DNA from: Flavobacteriaceae bacterium NBU2977
Lineage (GTDB): Bacteria > Bacteroidota > Bacteroidia > Flavobacteriales > Flavobacteriaceae
Length of the DNA: 64,000 nucleotides
NCBI GenBank assembly: GCA_019931105.1
Contig: JAIOUW010000001.1
Coordinates: 558,001-622,000 of the forward strand
Direction: 5' to 3'
In this document: in pieces, positions 37,400 through 45,436 of the stretch
How positions within the stretch are numbered: position 1 is the stretch's first letter
Layout: each line of letters opens with the position of its first letter
Translations under genes and position numbers: made by a program
Notes under the pieces: model-generated
The model's input: the letters and a program-made list of their open reading frames with translations, nothing else
Told to the model about the DNA's origin: nothing
Database searches by the model: none

Positions 37400-38659
37400 C
37401 TACTCTGTTCTTAACGCTTCGATTGGTTTCACCTTTATAGCGCTGTTCGCTGGAATAAAGCCCGCCAACAATCCCGATACTATGAGAATGACCAAAGCGG
37501 TAGTCACCACGCCTAAGTTAACACTTGGGTTCACAAACATCATGACCGGACCGCTGACATCCAACACATAGTTGATTCCATAAATAATGAACGCCCCAAA
37601 AGCGATACCCGCCATACCCGAGATTATGGTCAAAAAAATGGATTCCAACAATATTTGCTTTTTGATGGACCACGGACTCTCTCCCAGGGCGCGTCGAATT
37701 CCTATTTCCTTCGTGCGCTCCTTCACGACGATCAACATAATGTTGCTTACACCGATAATACCCGAAAGTAAGACCAAAATACCTACAAAATATGCGATGA
37801 GTTCCAAAGCCCCAAATAGACTGACCACGCGCTGAAACTGTTCGTTAAGGTCAAAATGCCCTATTGCCCGTTCATCTTCGGGATGAATTCTGTGGTTCTC
37901 TTTTACTATACTGAAAATCTGTTCCTTGATTTCGGTAATTGGAATTTCATCAACTGCCGTTATGGCCATCCAACCTACATCGTCGCCCCTATTGAATGCT
38001 TGTGAAAACGATGTGAACGGTATATAGATTTCTTTTTGGGCATTTTCGCTATCGCCATCGACATTCGATTTTTTGTAGGTGCCGATGACCATAAAATTGA
38101 CATTGTTGATCTTGATATATGAGCCCAGACATTCTTCGCCAACATCATAAAGGCTATTTCGAACATCGACACCGATAACGGCCACCTTACGCTTTTCATT
38201 GATATCACCATAATTGATAAACCTACCCGAGGTGATATCCATGGGTTCTTGCTTTATTATCTCAGGATAATCCCCATAGACACTGAAAGCACCCGTTTTT
38301 AAACCATGAATAACATTGTTCGAACCCCGAAAATTACCCAATTGGTTTCTGGGAGAAACAAATTTCAACCCATCTACATTCTCCCAAATATCGGCGAGAT
38401 CGCTCGTCTTATAACTAAACTGCCTGTCTTTCGGAAGCCCCTTGTAAGCTTTGGTCGCGGTTCGGGTCCACATGAACAAGGTATTTGTTGCGATATCGCC
38501 GAAATCGGCGCGTATGCCGTTTTCGAGCCCCTTGCCCGCGGCCAGAAGAATTATCAAGATCAATATTCCCCAAAAAACGCCGAACGCGGTCAATACCGTT
38601 CTGAACCAATTGGTGGTCAGCACTTGTAAAATCTCGTTCCAACGATCTTTGTTAAACAT
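37400..38659 (-). CDS. MacB-type ABC permease (FtsX family), copy C
   Basis: This 419-residue protein has the MacB_PCD/FtsX topology, with signature ERTKEIGIRRALGESPWSI (a Glu where the other copies have Ala) and a periplasmic domain containing HRIHPEDERAIGHFDL. That segment resembles RVDPEDERAFGSFNL in copy A, which suggests C and A are the paralogous members across the two pairs. It contains no ATP-binding motifs. It lies 54 bases after copy D. Confidence 0.92.
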   Translation of the reverse strand: MFNKDRWNEILQVLTTNWFRTVLTAFGVFWGILILIILLAAGKGLENGIRADFGDIATNTLFMWTRTATKAYKGLPKDRQFSYKTSDLADIWENVDGLKFVSPRNQLGNFRGSNNVIHGLKTGAFSVYGDYPEIIKQEPMDITSGRFINYGDINEKRKVAVIGVDVRNSLYDVGEECLGSYIKINNVNFMVIGTYKKSNVDGDSENAQKEIYIPFTSFSQAFNRGDDVGWMAITAVDEIPITEIKEQIFSIVKENHRIHPEDERAIGHFDLNEQFQRVVSLFGALELIAYFVGILVLLSGIIGVSNIMLIVVKERTKEIGIRRALGESPWSIKKQILLESIFLTIISGMAGIAFGAFIIYGINYVLDVSGPVMMFVNPSVNLGVVTTALVILIVSGLLAGFIPANSAIKVKPIEALRTE

Positions 38660-38713
38660 CTAATTGGTTTAATATGATAACTATGAAGGCATAATCTTGA
38701 TGCCCAAAGTCGC

Positions 38714-39961
38714 TTATTCTTCTTTTAAGGCCTCAATCGGTTTTATACGAGCTGCTCGCCAAGCAGGGAAAAATCCTGCCAAAGTGCCCGCAAAAATCAA
38801 TAGAAAAACAGTTGTCAAGGCCACATTGAAATCAATCGAAGGGTTAGAAACATAATCGACTTCGACATTAGGCCCTACCAATTCCAATAAACCCATGCTA
38901 ACGATGAGTCCCCCGAAACCGGATACCGCTGTAACGAAAACAGCCTCATGCAAAATCATGCCGACAATTGACCAAGGCTTGGCCCCCAATGCTTTTCGGA
39001 TTCCAATTTCACGCGTGCGCTCCTTAACGATGATCAACATAATATTGCTCACACCAACGATACCGGCAATAATGGTACAGACACCCACGAACCAAAAGAA
39101 AGATTTTATACCCATCATCAGGTTCATAAATCGCTGCACATTCTCCAATGTATTGAAAGTGTTTATGGCGCTTTCGTCATCAGGCGCTACTGTATGCGCT
39201 TGCTTCAAGTATGTCTTTATTTCGTCGGTAAATCTTACAGATTCCTCTAAAGTCTTTTCGAAAGTAGCTGCCGGTTTTAAGGTAAAAAACATCATATTTA
39301 GACTGTCACCACCGTTAAAAACACGTTGGCCCGTACTAAGCGGAATATAGACCCGGTTTTCTTCGCGTTCACCCCCCTTGTCACCATACACACCAATAAT
39401 TTGAAAACTCAAATCGGCTATCTTCAATTCGCGGCCAACGGGATTTTCCTCATTTTGAAGGAGCTCCCTATGAATTTTATTACTGATAACGGCAACTTTG
39501 GAAACCGATTCATGGTCCTTATAGTTCAAAAAACGGCCCTGAGAAATGAACTCGTTCTCTATATGTTGGTATTCAGGTGAAATGCCCTGCACCGAATAGG
39601 CACCGGATTCTTTTTTGTAGTTGATACTGGCATCAAAAACCCTGAAGTTAGGGGACTTGTATTCCAACTCATCGGCAAACTTGTCCTCAACATAGGCATA
39701 GTTCTCATTTCTCAACGTGATCGGACGACCGGGGTTCAGTCCCTTATATTCCTTTGTCGTGACCTGAGTCCAAACACCAATACGATTGCTGGCATCTTCT
39801 TCAAATTCAAGGGCAATACCATTTTGCATGCCCTGTCCGAAACCCAATAAAATAACAAGTATAAATATTCCGGAGGCCACCGAAATACCGGTAAGAACCG
39901 TTCGCAATTTATTCTTACGAATCGTTTCGAAAATCTCTTGCCATCTTTCGATGTCAAACAT
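38714..39961 (-). CDS. MacB-type ABC permease (FtsX family), copy D, first gene of the efflux locus
   Basis: This 415-residue protein has signature ERTREIGIRKALGAKPWSI and the periplasmic segment SINYKKESGAYSVQGISPEYQH, which resembles ALVKYKNESNNYSTRAVAPSHQH in copy B. So D pairs with C as B pairs with A. It is the first gene of the transcript; the promoter should lie in the 120 bases upstream, which are very AT-rich but show no clean TTG/TAnnTTTG pair. The substrate is unknown. Confidence 0.92.
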   Translation of the reverse strand: MFDIERWQEIFETIRKNKLRTVLTGISVASGIFILVILLGFGQGMQNGIALEFEEDASNRIGVWTQVTTKEYKGLNPGRPITLRNENYAYVEDKFADELEYKSPNFRVFDASINYKKESGAYSVQGISPEYQHIENEFISQGRFLNYKDHESVSKVAVISNKIHRELLQNEENPVGRELKIADLSFQIIGVYGDKGGEREENRVYIPLSTGQRVFNGGDSLNMMFFTLKPAATFEKTLEESVRFTDEIKTYLKQAHTVAPDDESAINTFNTLENVQRFMNLMMGIKSFFWFVGVCTIIAGIVGVSNIMLIIVKERTREIGIRKALGAKPWSIVGMILHEAVFVTAVSGFGGLIVSMGLLELVGPNVEVDYVSNPSIDFNVALTTVFLLIFAGTLAGFFPAWRAARIKPIEALKEE

Positions 39962-40082
39962 GAGGTTGGTGTTGATTGATTGATGAACTAGCTCTATACA
40001 ATATTGAGCTATTATATTATCATAAGACTATAAAGTGATGTTAATGTTACAGCTTAATGTGTTAAAATTTAATAAAGCTGGC

Positions 40083-40295
40083 TCAATTGCGTAATTTTCT
40101 ATAGACGAAGTAAAACAGGCCCGCAACCAAAATGTACGGTATGGCCATTAAGTAGACAATACCGTTGTTAATTCCTTCGGCGACACCGTCATTGCCTCCG
40201 CTTTCAAGTACGGCCCTGCACATGGCGCATTGCGCTTCGGAGTCAATCGGGACCATGAAGGCGATAAAAATCAATATGAGATATCTTTTATACAT
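40083..40295 (-). CDS. small membrane protein with CxxC motif in the oxidase cluster
   Basis: This 70-residue protein has an N-terminal signal-like helix, then EAQCAMCRAVLESGG, a CxxC motif just after the predicted cleavage or membrane exit, and a C-terminal transmembrane helix ending in the basic YFVYRKLRN. The Cys pair would face the periplasm. It is the last gene of the oxidase assembly run, 14 bases after the DUF420 gene. A role in copper or haem handling is inferred from context and the Cys pair; the family itself I do not recognise. Confidence 0.75.
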   Translation of the reverse strand: MYKRYLILIFIAFMVPIDSEAQCAMCRAVLESGGNDGVAEGINNGIVYLMAIPYILVAGLFYFVYRKLRN

Positions 40296-40309
40296 AAATT
40301 ACCGACAGT

Positions 40310-40837
40310 TCAATAATATGGTGAAATCATCAGATAAACCACTACACCCGAAACAGCCACATAGAACCAGATCGGAAACGTAATCTTTGCCAATTTTCGA
40401 TGGCCGGCAAAATTCCCTGAATAGGCTCTGGCAAAGGTCTTCAGCACCAAAGGAATTATAGCTACCGAAAGAATTATATGCGATATCAGTATAAAATAAT
40501 AGGCATACGCCATAAGGCCCTGGCCACCAAACTTTGTAGGAGCCGCGGTCATATGGTAGGCCACGTACATTATTAGGAATAGCACCGACAATGCAATACA
40601 TGACATCATCAAAATACGATGCGTTTTTTGTTTTCCATTTTTGATGGCCCAGACCGCTATTAAAAGTAAGACCGCGGTAACCGCATTAATACCCGCATAA
40701 ATAGGAGGCAAGAAACCCAGTCGTTCTACATTAGGAATTTTCACTCCAAATAGAATGGCGACCAGCACTGGAACGATAACGGACACAATTGTAATGGCTC
40801 TATTGAATTTTTTTTCGTTTGCCCCTATTTCACCCAT
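40310..40837 (-). CDS. DUF420 membrane protein, probable cytochrome oxidase assembly factor
   Basis: This 175-residue protein has five hydrophobic segments and the DUF420 landmarks (NKKFNRAITIVS-like start, KTHRILMMS, YHMTAAPTKFGG, SHIILSVAIIPLVL, GHRKLAKITFPIWFY). The conserved His residues in these segments could bind haem or copper. DUF420 proteins are commonly encoded with SCO1 and haem-copper oxidase genes, as here: it starts one base after the SCO1 stop. The precise activity is unknown. Confidence 0.88.
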   Translation of the reverse strand: MGEIGANEKKFNRAITIVSVIVPVLVAILFGVKIPNVERLGFLPPIYAGINAVTAVLLLIAVWAIKNGKQKTHRILMMSCIALSVLFLIMYVAYHMTAAPTKFGGQGLMAYAYYFILISHIILSVAIIPLVLKTFARAYSGNFAGHRKLAKITFPIWFYVAVSGVVVYLMISPYY

Positions 40838-40838
40838 G

Positions 40839-41564
40839 TTATTCTTCCAATAATTTTTTGATATCCTCTTTAAGAATGCTTATTTGCTCAGACTCCCCAT
40901 GTTCATTTTTTCCTTGTTCTTCGGTAATCGCGCCTCTGTAATATATAATGGGATTTCCATAATCGTCGACCCTTGAACGGATGTAACCCTTTTTATCAAT
41001 TAGGGCAAAAAGGCCCGAATGCTCAAACCCTCCCGGTACATCGGGAGCTTTTGCCGCAAAAATATTGAACCCAACGTTTGCCAATTCATAGATCTTTTCA
41101 GTATCTCCGGTCATCAAATGCCAATCTAAATCTGAAATTCCATGCGCTTCGGCGTATTCCTTCAAAACCTGGGGCGTATCGTATTCGGGTGTTATTGAAA
41201 AAGAAGCAATACCAAATTCATCTGATGCGCCAAACTCTTCTTGAATCGAAACAAGATTATTGGTCATGACAGGGCAAATGGAAGGACAGCTTGTGAAGAA
41301 GAACTCGACAACGAAAACTTTTCCCTTGTAATCCTTATCGGAAATCACCAAACTGTCTTGGTTAATAAACTGAAAGTTGGGCACCCTGCGTTTCTTTCCG
41401 TTCAAAAGAACATATGCCAATTCTTGGTCATTGTTCTTTACATTCATACGATCGTTCTCCACGACCGTACCCTCTTTTACGCGATCCACGATTCTCGGAA
41501 CAAAGATAATACCGAATATCAAGACGATCAACGAAACCCAAACATACGTGTACTTACCTTTCAC
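40839..41564 (-). CDS. sco1: SCO1/SenC-family copper chaperone for cytochrome oxidase
   Basis: This 241-residue thioredoxin-fold protein has an N-terminal membrane helix (about 7-23), the copper-binding pair Cys93/Cys97 in FTSCPSICPVM, and His182 in EHSGLFALID. SCO proteins mature the CuA site of oxidase subunit II. The start is GTG, and the gene overlaps the preceding cysteine-less SCO-like gene by 11 bases, a sign of coupled translation. It lies one base before DUF420. Subunit II itself is not in this window. Confidence 0.95.
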   Translation of the reverse strand: MKGKYTYVWVSLIVLIFGIIFVPRIVDRVKEGTVVENDRMNVKNNDQELAYVLLNGKKRRVPNFQFINQDSLVISDKDYKGKVFVVEFFFTSCPSICPVMTNNLVSIQEEFGASDEFGIASFSITPEYDTPQVLKEYAEAHGISDLDWHLMTGDTEKIYELANVGFNIFAAKAPDVPGGFEHSGLFALIDKKGYIRSRVDDYGNPIIYYRGAITEEQGKNEHGESEQISILKEDIKKLLEE

Positions 41565-42198
41565 CTTGCATCAATTTTCTAGTGGTATTCTTCTTTAAGG
41601 CCAGACGGTATTCCGCCAAAATGATCTTTACATCATCGACCATCTTATTATTAAGGTCTGCAACCGAGGTAGCATCAAAACCATATTTAGTGCCCACATC
41701 TTCATCATCGTCCCTACCGCGAAGATTGCGGTCCTTGTCGATTATAAAGACGTACGGGGTCGATAGACTTTCATCCAATGACAAATTGGTATTTAATGAG
41801 CCGAACAATTCTGCTATATCTTGTTCTTGCATGAAGATGAAATTCCACTTGCCGGTGTCGGACAAGGCACCCAGCTCTTTCCTCAACCCAACCGTTTTTT
41901 CTTCGACACCCTCGGGAACGACCATGACAAATTGAAAATCATCAAATTCGTAAAATCTTTTGTATATCTTCTGATTGAGGTTGAAGGCATGGCCCTTTTT
42001 GTTGTCCAAATCATTTCCTAAAAAGCCCAATATGGTAATCTTATCGTTCAAAGTTATGGACGATGGACGCCCATTCAGACCATTTACCTTTTCTGTCAAG
42101 GTAGCCAGTTTCCCAAAATTATTCACTCCGGAGGCAAAAAAGAGATAGACCACCAGAGGCAATATGAACAGTACGAACAATACAAAGGATTTCTTCAT
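41554..42198 (-). CDS. SCO-like/thioredoxin-fold membrane protein lacking the cysteine pair
   Basis: The start at 42198 gives MKKSFVLFVLFILPLVVYLF, a membrane anchor; a longer open frame is ignored because it runs into the upstream terminator region. The 214-residue product resembles a thioredoxin/SCO fold by its strand order: ITILGFLGNDLDNKKGHAF where SCO1 has FTSCPSICP, FQFVMVVPEG, and STPYVFIIDKDRNLRGR in the position of FALIDKKGYIRSR. No Cys remains at the active-site position. It may be a structural or scaffold partner of SCO1, whose gene it overlaps. The fold call is by eye. Confidence 0.7.
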   Translation of the reverse strand: MKKSFVLFVLFILPLVVYLFFASGVNNFGKLATLTEKVNGLNGRPSSITLNDKITILGFLGNDLDNKKGHAFNLNQKIYKRFYEFDDFQFVMVVPEGVEEKTVGLRKELGALSDTGKWNFIFMQEQDIAELFGSLNTNLSLDESLSTPYVFIIDKDRNLRGRDDDEDVGTKYGFDATSVADLNNKMVDDVKIILAEYRLALKKNTTRKLMQGER

Positions 42199-42255
42199 TG
42201 ACCAGAATTCGAAATTAGGTTGAAAACCCAGATACCCTATTGGGATTCTAATGGA

Positions 42256-42263
42256 CAAAAATA
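42256..42263 (-). promoter_or_regulatory. candidate -7 box overlapping a terminator tail
   Basis: On the minus strand the bases read TATTTTTG directly after the terminator stem, 58 bases before the SCO-like gene. It matches TAnnTTTG, but no TTG is found at the -33 position, so support is weak. Confidence 0.3.
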
Positions 42264-42291
42264 AAAAAGACGGTTGTCATACCGTCTTTTT
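42264..42291 (-). terminator. intrinsic terminator between oxidase subunit IV and the SCO-like gene
   Basis: A perfect 11-bp stem (AAAAAGACGGT with ACCGTCTTTTT, 6-base loop) is followed on the minus strand by a T-run. It should end or attenuate the ctaB-subunit III-subunit IV transcript. Confidence 0.85.
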
Positions 42292-42322
42292 ATGCTGTTA
42301 ATATTGAAGTTTTCAACCTATT

Positions 42323-42706
42323 TTAAAAATTCCATTTCACAAAACCATCCTTGAAAACATTGTAAATGTAATCGGCTTCGAACAGAAGAATGAATACCAA
42401 ATAAAGCACTAAGAATATCGGCGTCCATACTATGGCCCTTCTCAAGGCGCTTTTTTCATCCCTTAAGTGCATGAAATCCCAAGCGATATAATAGGCCTTT
42501 ACCAAGGTCAATGTGATGAATATCCAATTCAGGAGCTTCATTCCCAAAAAGTAGGAATGCGTCAAAGAATGTGGTTTGATAATACCCAGAGCGACCTCCA
42601 CTGCCGTTACTATGGTCAAAAACACCAGTACGCCCCAAATTTTTTGGGTATTGGATTTAAACTTTAAAAGTCCCCTGAAAATCTCAAGTTTATGTGCGTG
42701 TGCCAT
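42323..42706 (-). CDS. cytochrome c oxidase subunit IV-like protein
   Basis: This 127-residue protein has three transmembrane helices (about 22-42, 52-72 and 87-110). It is a CyoD/CtaF-like small subunit by its pattern (KIWGVLVFLTIVTAVEVALG, WIFITLTLVKAYYIAWDFMHL, IFLVLYLVFILLFEADYIYN). Such subunits stabilise the catalytic core. It follows the second subunit III gene by 63 bases and is succeeded by a strong terminator, so it is probably the last gene of the first oxidase transcript. Confidence 0.88.
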   Translation of the reverse strand: MAHAHKLEIFRGLLKFKSNTQKIWGVLVFLTIVTAVEVALGIIKPHSLTHSYFLGMKLLNWIFITLTLVKAYYIAWDFMHLRDEKSALRRAIVWTPIFLVLYLVFILLFEADYIYNVFKDGFVKWNF

Positions 42707-42769
42707 GCTAAAATACTCTTGTTTTATAAATTTTATGCTTCGATTCTATATGCGTCCGTATACCAAATA

Positions 42770-43744
42770 CTAAACCAAATAGAAGAATGTAAATACAAAT
42801 ACCCAGACCAAATCTACAAAGTGCCAGTACAACCCGACTTTCTCAACCATTTCGTAATGACCACGACGTTCGTAGGTACCCAATATGACATTGAAGAAGA
42901 TGATGATATTGATAACCACCCCTGAAAATACGTGGAAACCATGAAAGCCGGTAATAAAGAAAAAGAAATCGGCGAAAAGTCGGCTGCCATACTCATTGCG
43001 GATTAGGTTCGCCCCTTCCACGACCTGAGAGGCATCCCTTATTTTTTTCAAAGATTCCTCACGATTGAGCACCACCTTCTCACCATCTTCGTTAATGGTC
43101 TCGGTGCGGATAAGTATATTCGGATTGGCCATTAGGCCTTCTTTAACTTCGTTCACCGTGTAACTGGGCATATAACCCTCAGACATAAACCAAACCCCAT
43201 CTTTGCGATCAAGTTCGGTACGCTCACTGGGAATCGTCTTTGCGAAATCGGCCAGTGCGGCCCTTTCACCGGTATCTGCCTTTACAAATTGCAGAATTCT
43301 ACCACCCTTGGTCTCGATCGCACCGTAATCACCCTTGATAAAGGTTGCCCATTCCCACGCTTGAGAACCCACGAATATCGCACCTCCGATAATCGTAAGA
43401 AACATATACCATACAACCTTGTTCTTTTGCATTCTATGACCGGCATCAACGGCCAATACCATGGTCACCGAAGACATGATCAAGATAAATGTCATGAACG
43501 CCACATAGTACATTGGGTAATTGCCATGAAAGAAAGGCACGTGGGTAAAAACCTGATCGGCTATCGGCCATGTCTCGATAAACTTAAATCTCGAAAAGCC
43601 GTACGAGGCCAAAAAACCTGAAAAAGTCAAGGCATCGGACACGAGGAAGAACCACATCATCAATTTGCCATAACTTGCATTTAAAGGCCTGTTGCCGCCC
43701 CCCCAAACTTTCTCTTCAGTAGTGGTAGTTACCGTTGAATCCAT
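42770..43744 (-). CDS. cytochrome c oxidase subunit III with a long hydrophilic insertion
   Basis: This 324-residue protein has subunit III helices before and after a hydrophilic insert of about 115 residues (about 138-255). The insert is rich in charged residues (TEINEDGEKVVLNREESLKKI-like stretch) and lies between helix 3 and the next helix. The conserved FFFITGFHGFHVFSG follows the insert. Subunit III proteins are usually near 200 residues, so the insert is the unusual feature; it probably faces the periplasm. It is the second of two subunit III genes in the operon. Confidence 0.88.
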   Translation of the reverse strand: MDSTVTTTTEEKVWGGGNRPLNASYGKLMMWFFLVSDALTFSGFLASYGFSRFKFIETWPIADQVFTHVPFFHGNYPMYYVAFMTFILIMSSVTMVLAVDAGHRMQKNKVVWYMFLTIIGGAIFVGSQAWEWATFIKGDYGAIETKGGRILQFVKADTGERAALADFAKTIPSERTELDRKDGVWFMSEGYMPSYTVNEVKEGLMANPNILIRTETINEDGEKVVLNREESLKKIRDASQVVEGANLIRNEYGSRLFADFFFFITGFHGFHVFSGVVINIIIFFNVILGTYERRGHYEMVEKVGLYWHFVDLVWVFVFTFFYLV

Positions 43745-43840
43745 ATAGTTTTTAAAGTATGATTAGATTATTCGCAAATTTACATTTTTTTCGCCTATAC
43801 AAAAGGGAATCTCTATCAAAACCATAATTACCCGAAAATA

Positions 43841-44422
43841 TTATTTCACCAATAGCATAAACAACATGAGATAGACCCATAAAAGATCTAAAAAATGCCA
43901 AAAAGTGGCCCCCAGTGAAATACCCAACATTCTCTCGGGGGTGTATTTAGCCTTTATCTGATTGTACAAAACGACCAATAGCGATATGATTCCTGCGGCG
44001 ACATGTACGATGTGGACGGCCGCGATCAAAAACACATACGACATCTTAATATTGCTGGTGGGGCCGGTAAAGTAATACCCTTGGGCGACCATCTCTGAAA
44101 AACCCTGGAATTGAAGTACGATAAATACAATTCCGAGCGCCAATGTCGCCCAAAGCAAGTTGGTACATGTGCTTCGTCTATTTTCCTTAATTGCTTTTTT
44201 GGCGAAAAAATAGGTAAGGCTGCTGATAATAATGACCGCCGTACTGACGAAAAAAGATGAGGGCAATTCCAAATCGCGCAACCAATCTTCGCGTGTACTG
44301 CTTACTATGTAAGCACTTGTCCATCCGGCGAAGGCCATAAGAAGACTTACGATACCAAACCACAGCATCATCTTTTTTGCCCTATCGTTCTTTTCGTACT
44401 GTGTTCCTTGGGTCAAATCCAT
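43841..44422 (-). CDS. cytochrome c oxidase subunit III
   Basis: This 193-residue protein has five transmembrane helices and the family landmarks GWTSAYIVSS, QGYYFTGPTSNIKMSYVFLIAAVHIVHVAAG and FWHFLDLLWVYL. The first residue follows the ctaB stop without a gap, so the two are probably co-translated. Having two subunit III genes side by side is a recurrent arrangement in Bacteroidota caa3-type clusters. Subunits I and II are encoded elsewhere. Confidence 0.93.
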   Translation of the reverse strand: MDLTQGTQYEKNDRAKKMMLWFGIVSLLMAFAGWTSAYIVSSTREDWLRDLELPSSFFVSTAVIIISSLTYFFAKKAIKENRRSTCTNLLWATLALGIVFIVLQFQGFSEMVAQGYYFTGPTSNIKMSYVFLIAAVHIVHVAAGIISLLVVLYNQIKAKYTPERMLGISLGATFWHFLDLLWVYLMLFMLLVK

Positions 44423-45322
44423 TTAAACAAACTTATCGATTACGTAAACAATTTGCATAAGCGTTATGTAGCTCACACTGGCCAACATCAATTTTCTTGC
44501 GGACCCATTATCCCTTTTTTCGAATAAACGAAATGCGAAAAACAACATTACACAGCCCATTAAAAATACGAGGGTCGCTGCCGGAACCGAGAGTTCCAAT
44601 CTTCCCGTAATTCCGAATACAGGTATTACTGAAATGACCATCATCCAAATAGTGTACATAATTATCTGTAGGGCCGTGCCTTTGTCTTTTTTTCCGGTCG
44701 GAAGCATTTTAAACCCTCCTTTTCTATAGTCGTCGTCCAACATCCAACCCAGCGCCCAAAAATGCGGAAACTGCCAAAAAAACTGAATCATGAACAAGGT
44801 GCCCGGTTCGATGCCAAAATCATTGGTCGCCGCTACCCAGCCAAGCATGAAGGGAATAGCACCAGGAAACGCACCCACAAATACCGACAGCGGCGTCTTT
44901 GTCTTCAACGGGGTGTAAACACTGGTATATAGAAATATAGAAATGGCACCGAACATGGCGGTCTTAGGGTTGAGCACATAAAGGGATACAACCCCCAACA
45001 AAGTCAAAACAATAGCAATGGCCAAGGCTTTGTTCACCGACATTCTACCCGATGGTATCGGTCGATTTTTAGTGCGGCTCATCAGAGCGTCAAGGTCTCT
45101 TTCGATAACTTGGTTATAGGCATTTGAAGCCCCTACCATACAATAACCGCCAAAAGCCAGCAACAGCAACGACCTCAAATCAACATTGTACGCCCCGAGC
45201 AAATAACCTGCGATAGATGAGAACACGACACTCACAGCAAGTCTTGCCTTGGTAATTTCTTTGAAGTCGGCAAAAACCAAACTCCATGAGCCGCTTCTTG
45301 CCGTACCCGCCACAGTTTTCAT
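44423..45322 (-). CDS. ctaB: protoheme IX farnesyltransferase (haem O synthase)
   Basis: This 299-residue integral membrane prenyltransferase (UbiA superfamily) has the first Asp-rich active-site motif NQVIERDLDALMSRTKNRPIPSG and a second one at LDDDYRKGGFKMLP. It converts haem B to haem O for the oxidase. It is the first gene of the oxidase transcript and has the best promoter match in the window, reading TTG, 20 bases, TATCTTTG on the minus strand. It is followed without a gap by subunit III. Confidence 0.95.
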   Translation of the reverse strand: MKTVAGTARSGSWSLVFADFKEITKARLAVSVVFSSIAGYLLGAYNVDLRSLLLLAFGGYCMVGASNAYNQVIERDLDALMSRTKNRPIPSGRMSVNKALAIAIVLTLLGVVSLYVLNPKTAMFGAISIFLYTSVYTPLKTKTPLSVFVGAFPGAIPFMLGWVAATNDFGIEPGTLFMIQFFWQFPHFWALGWMLDDDYRKGGFKMLPTGKKDKGTALQIIMYTIWMMVISVIPVFGITGRLELSVPAATLVFLMGCVMLFFAFRLFEKRDNGSARKLMLASVSYITLMQIVYVIDKFV

Positions 45323-45342
45323 TGTTCTTTTGCGTAAGAGTG

Positions 45343-45373
45343 CAAAGATAACCCGCTACTATTTTTTTTACAA
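45343..45373 (-). promoter_or_regulatory. promoter of the ctaB oxidase operon
   Basis: On the minus strand TTG (45371-45373) is followed after exactly 20 bases by TATCTTTG (45343-45350). This fits the Bacteroidota -33/-7 pattern and lies about 20 bases before the ctaB ATG. Confidence 0.7.
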
Positions 45374-45393
45374 CCAATCGACCCTATTTATCT

Positions 45394-45401
45394 TATCTTT
45401 G
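45394..45401 (+). promoter_or_regulatory. candidate -7 box for the metallo-beta-lactamase-fold gene
   Basis: TATCTTTG matches TAnnTTTG, 36 bases before the ATG at 45437. No TTG stands at the expected -33 position, so support is partial. It is divergent from the ctaB promoter about 40 bases away. Confidence 0.45.
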
Positions 45402-45436
45402 AATATCTACCATAACAACCAATGCATCAAACAATT

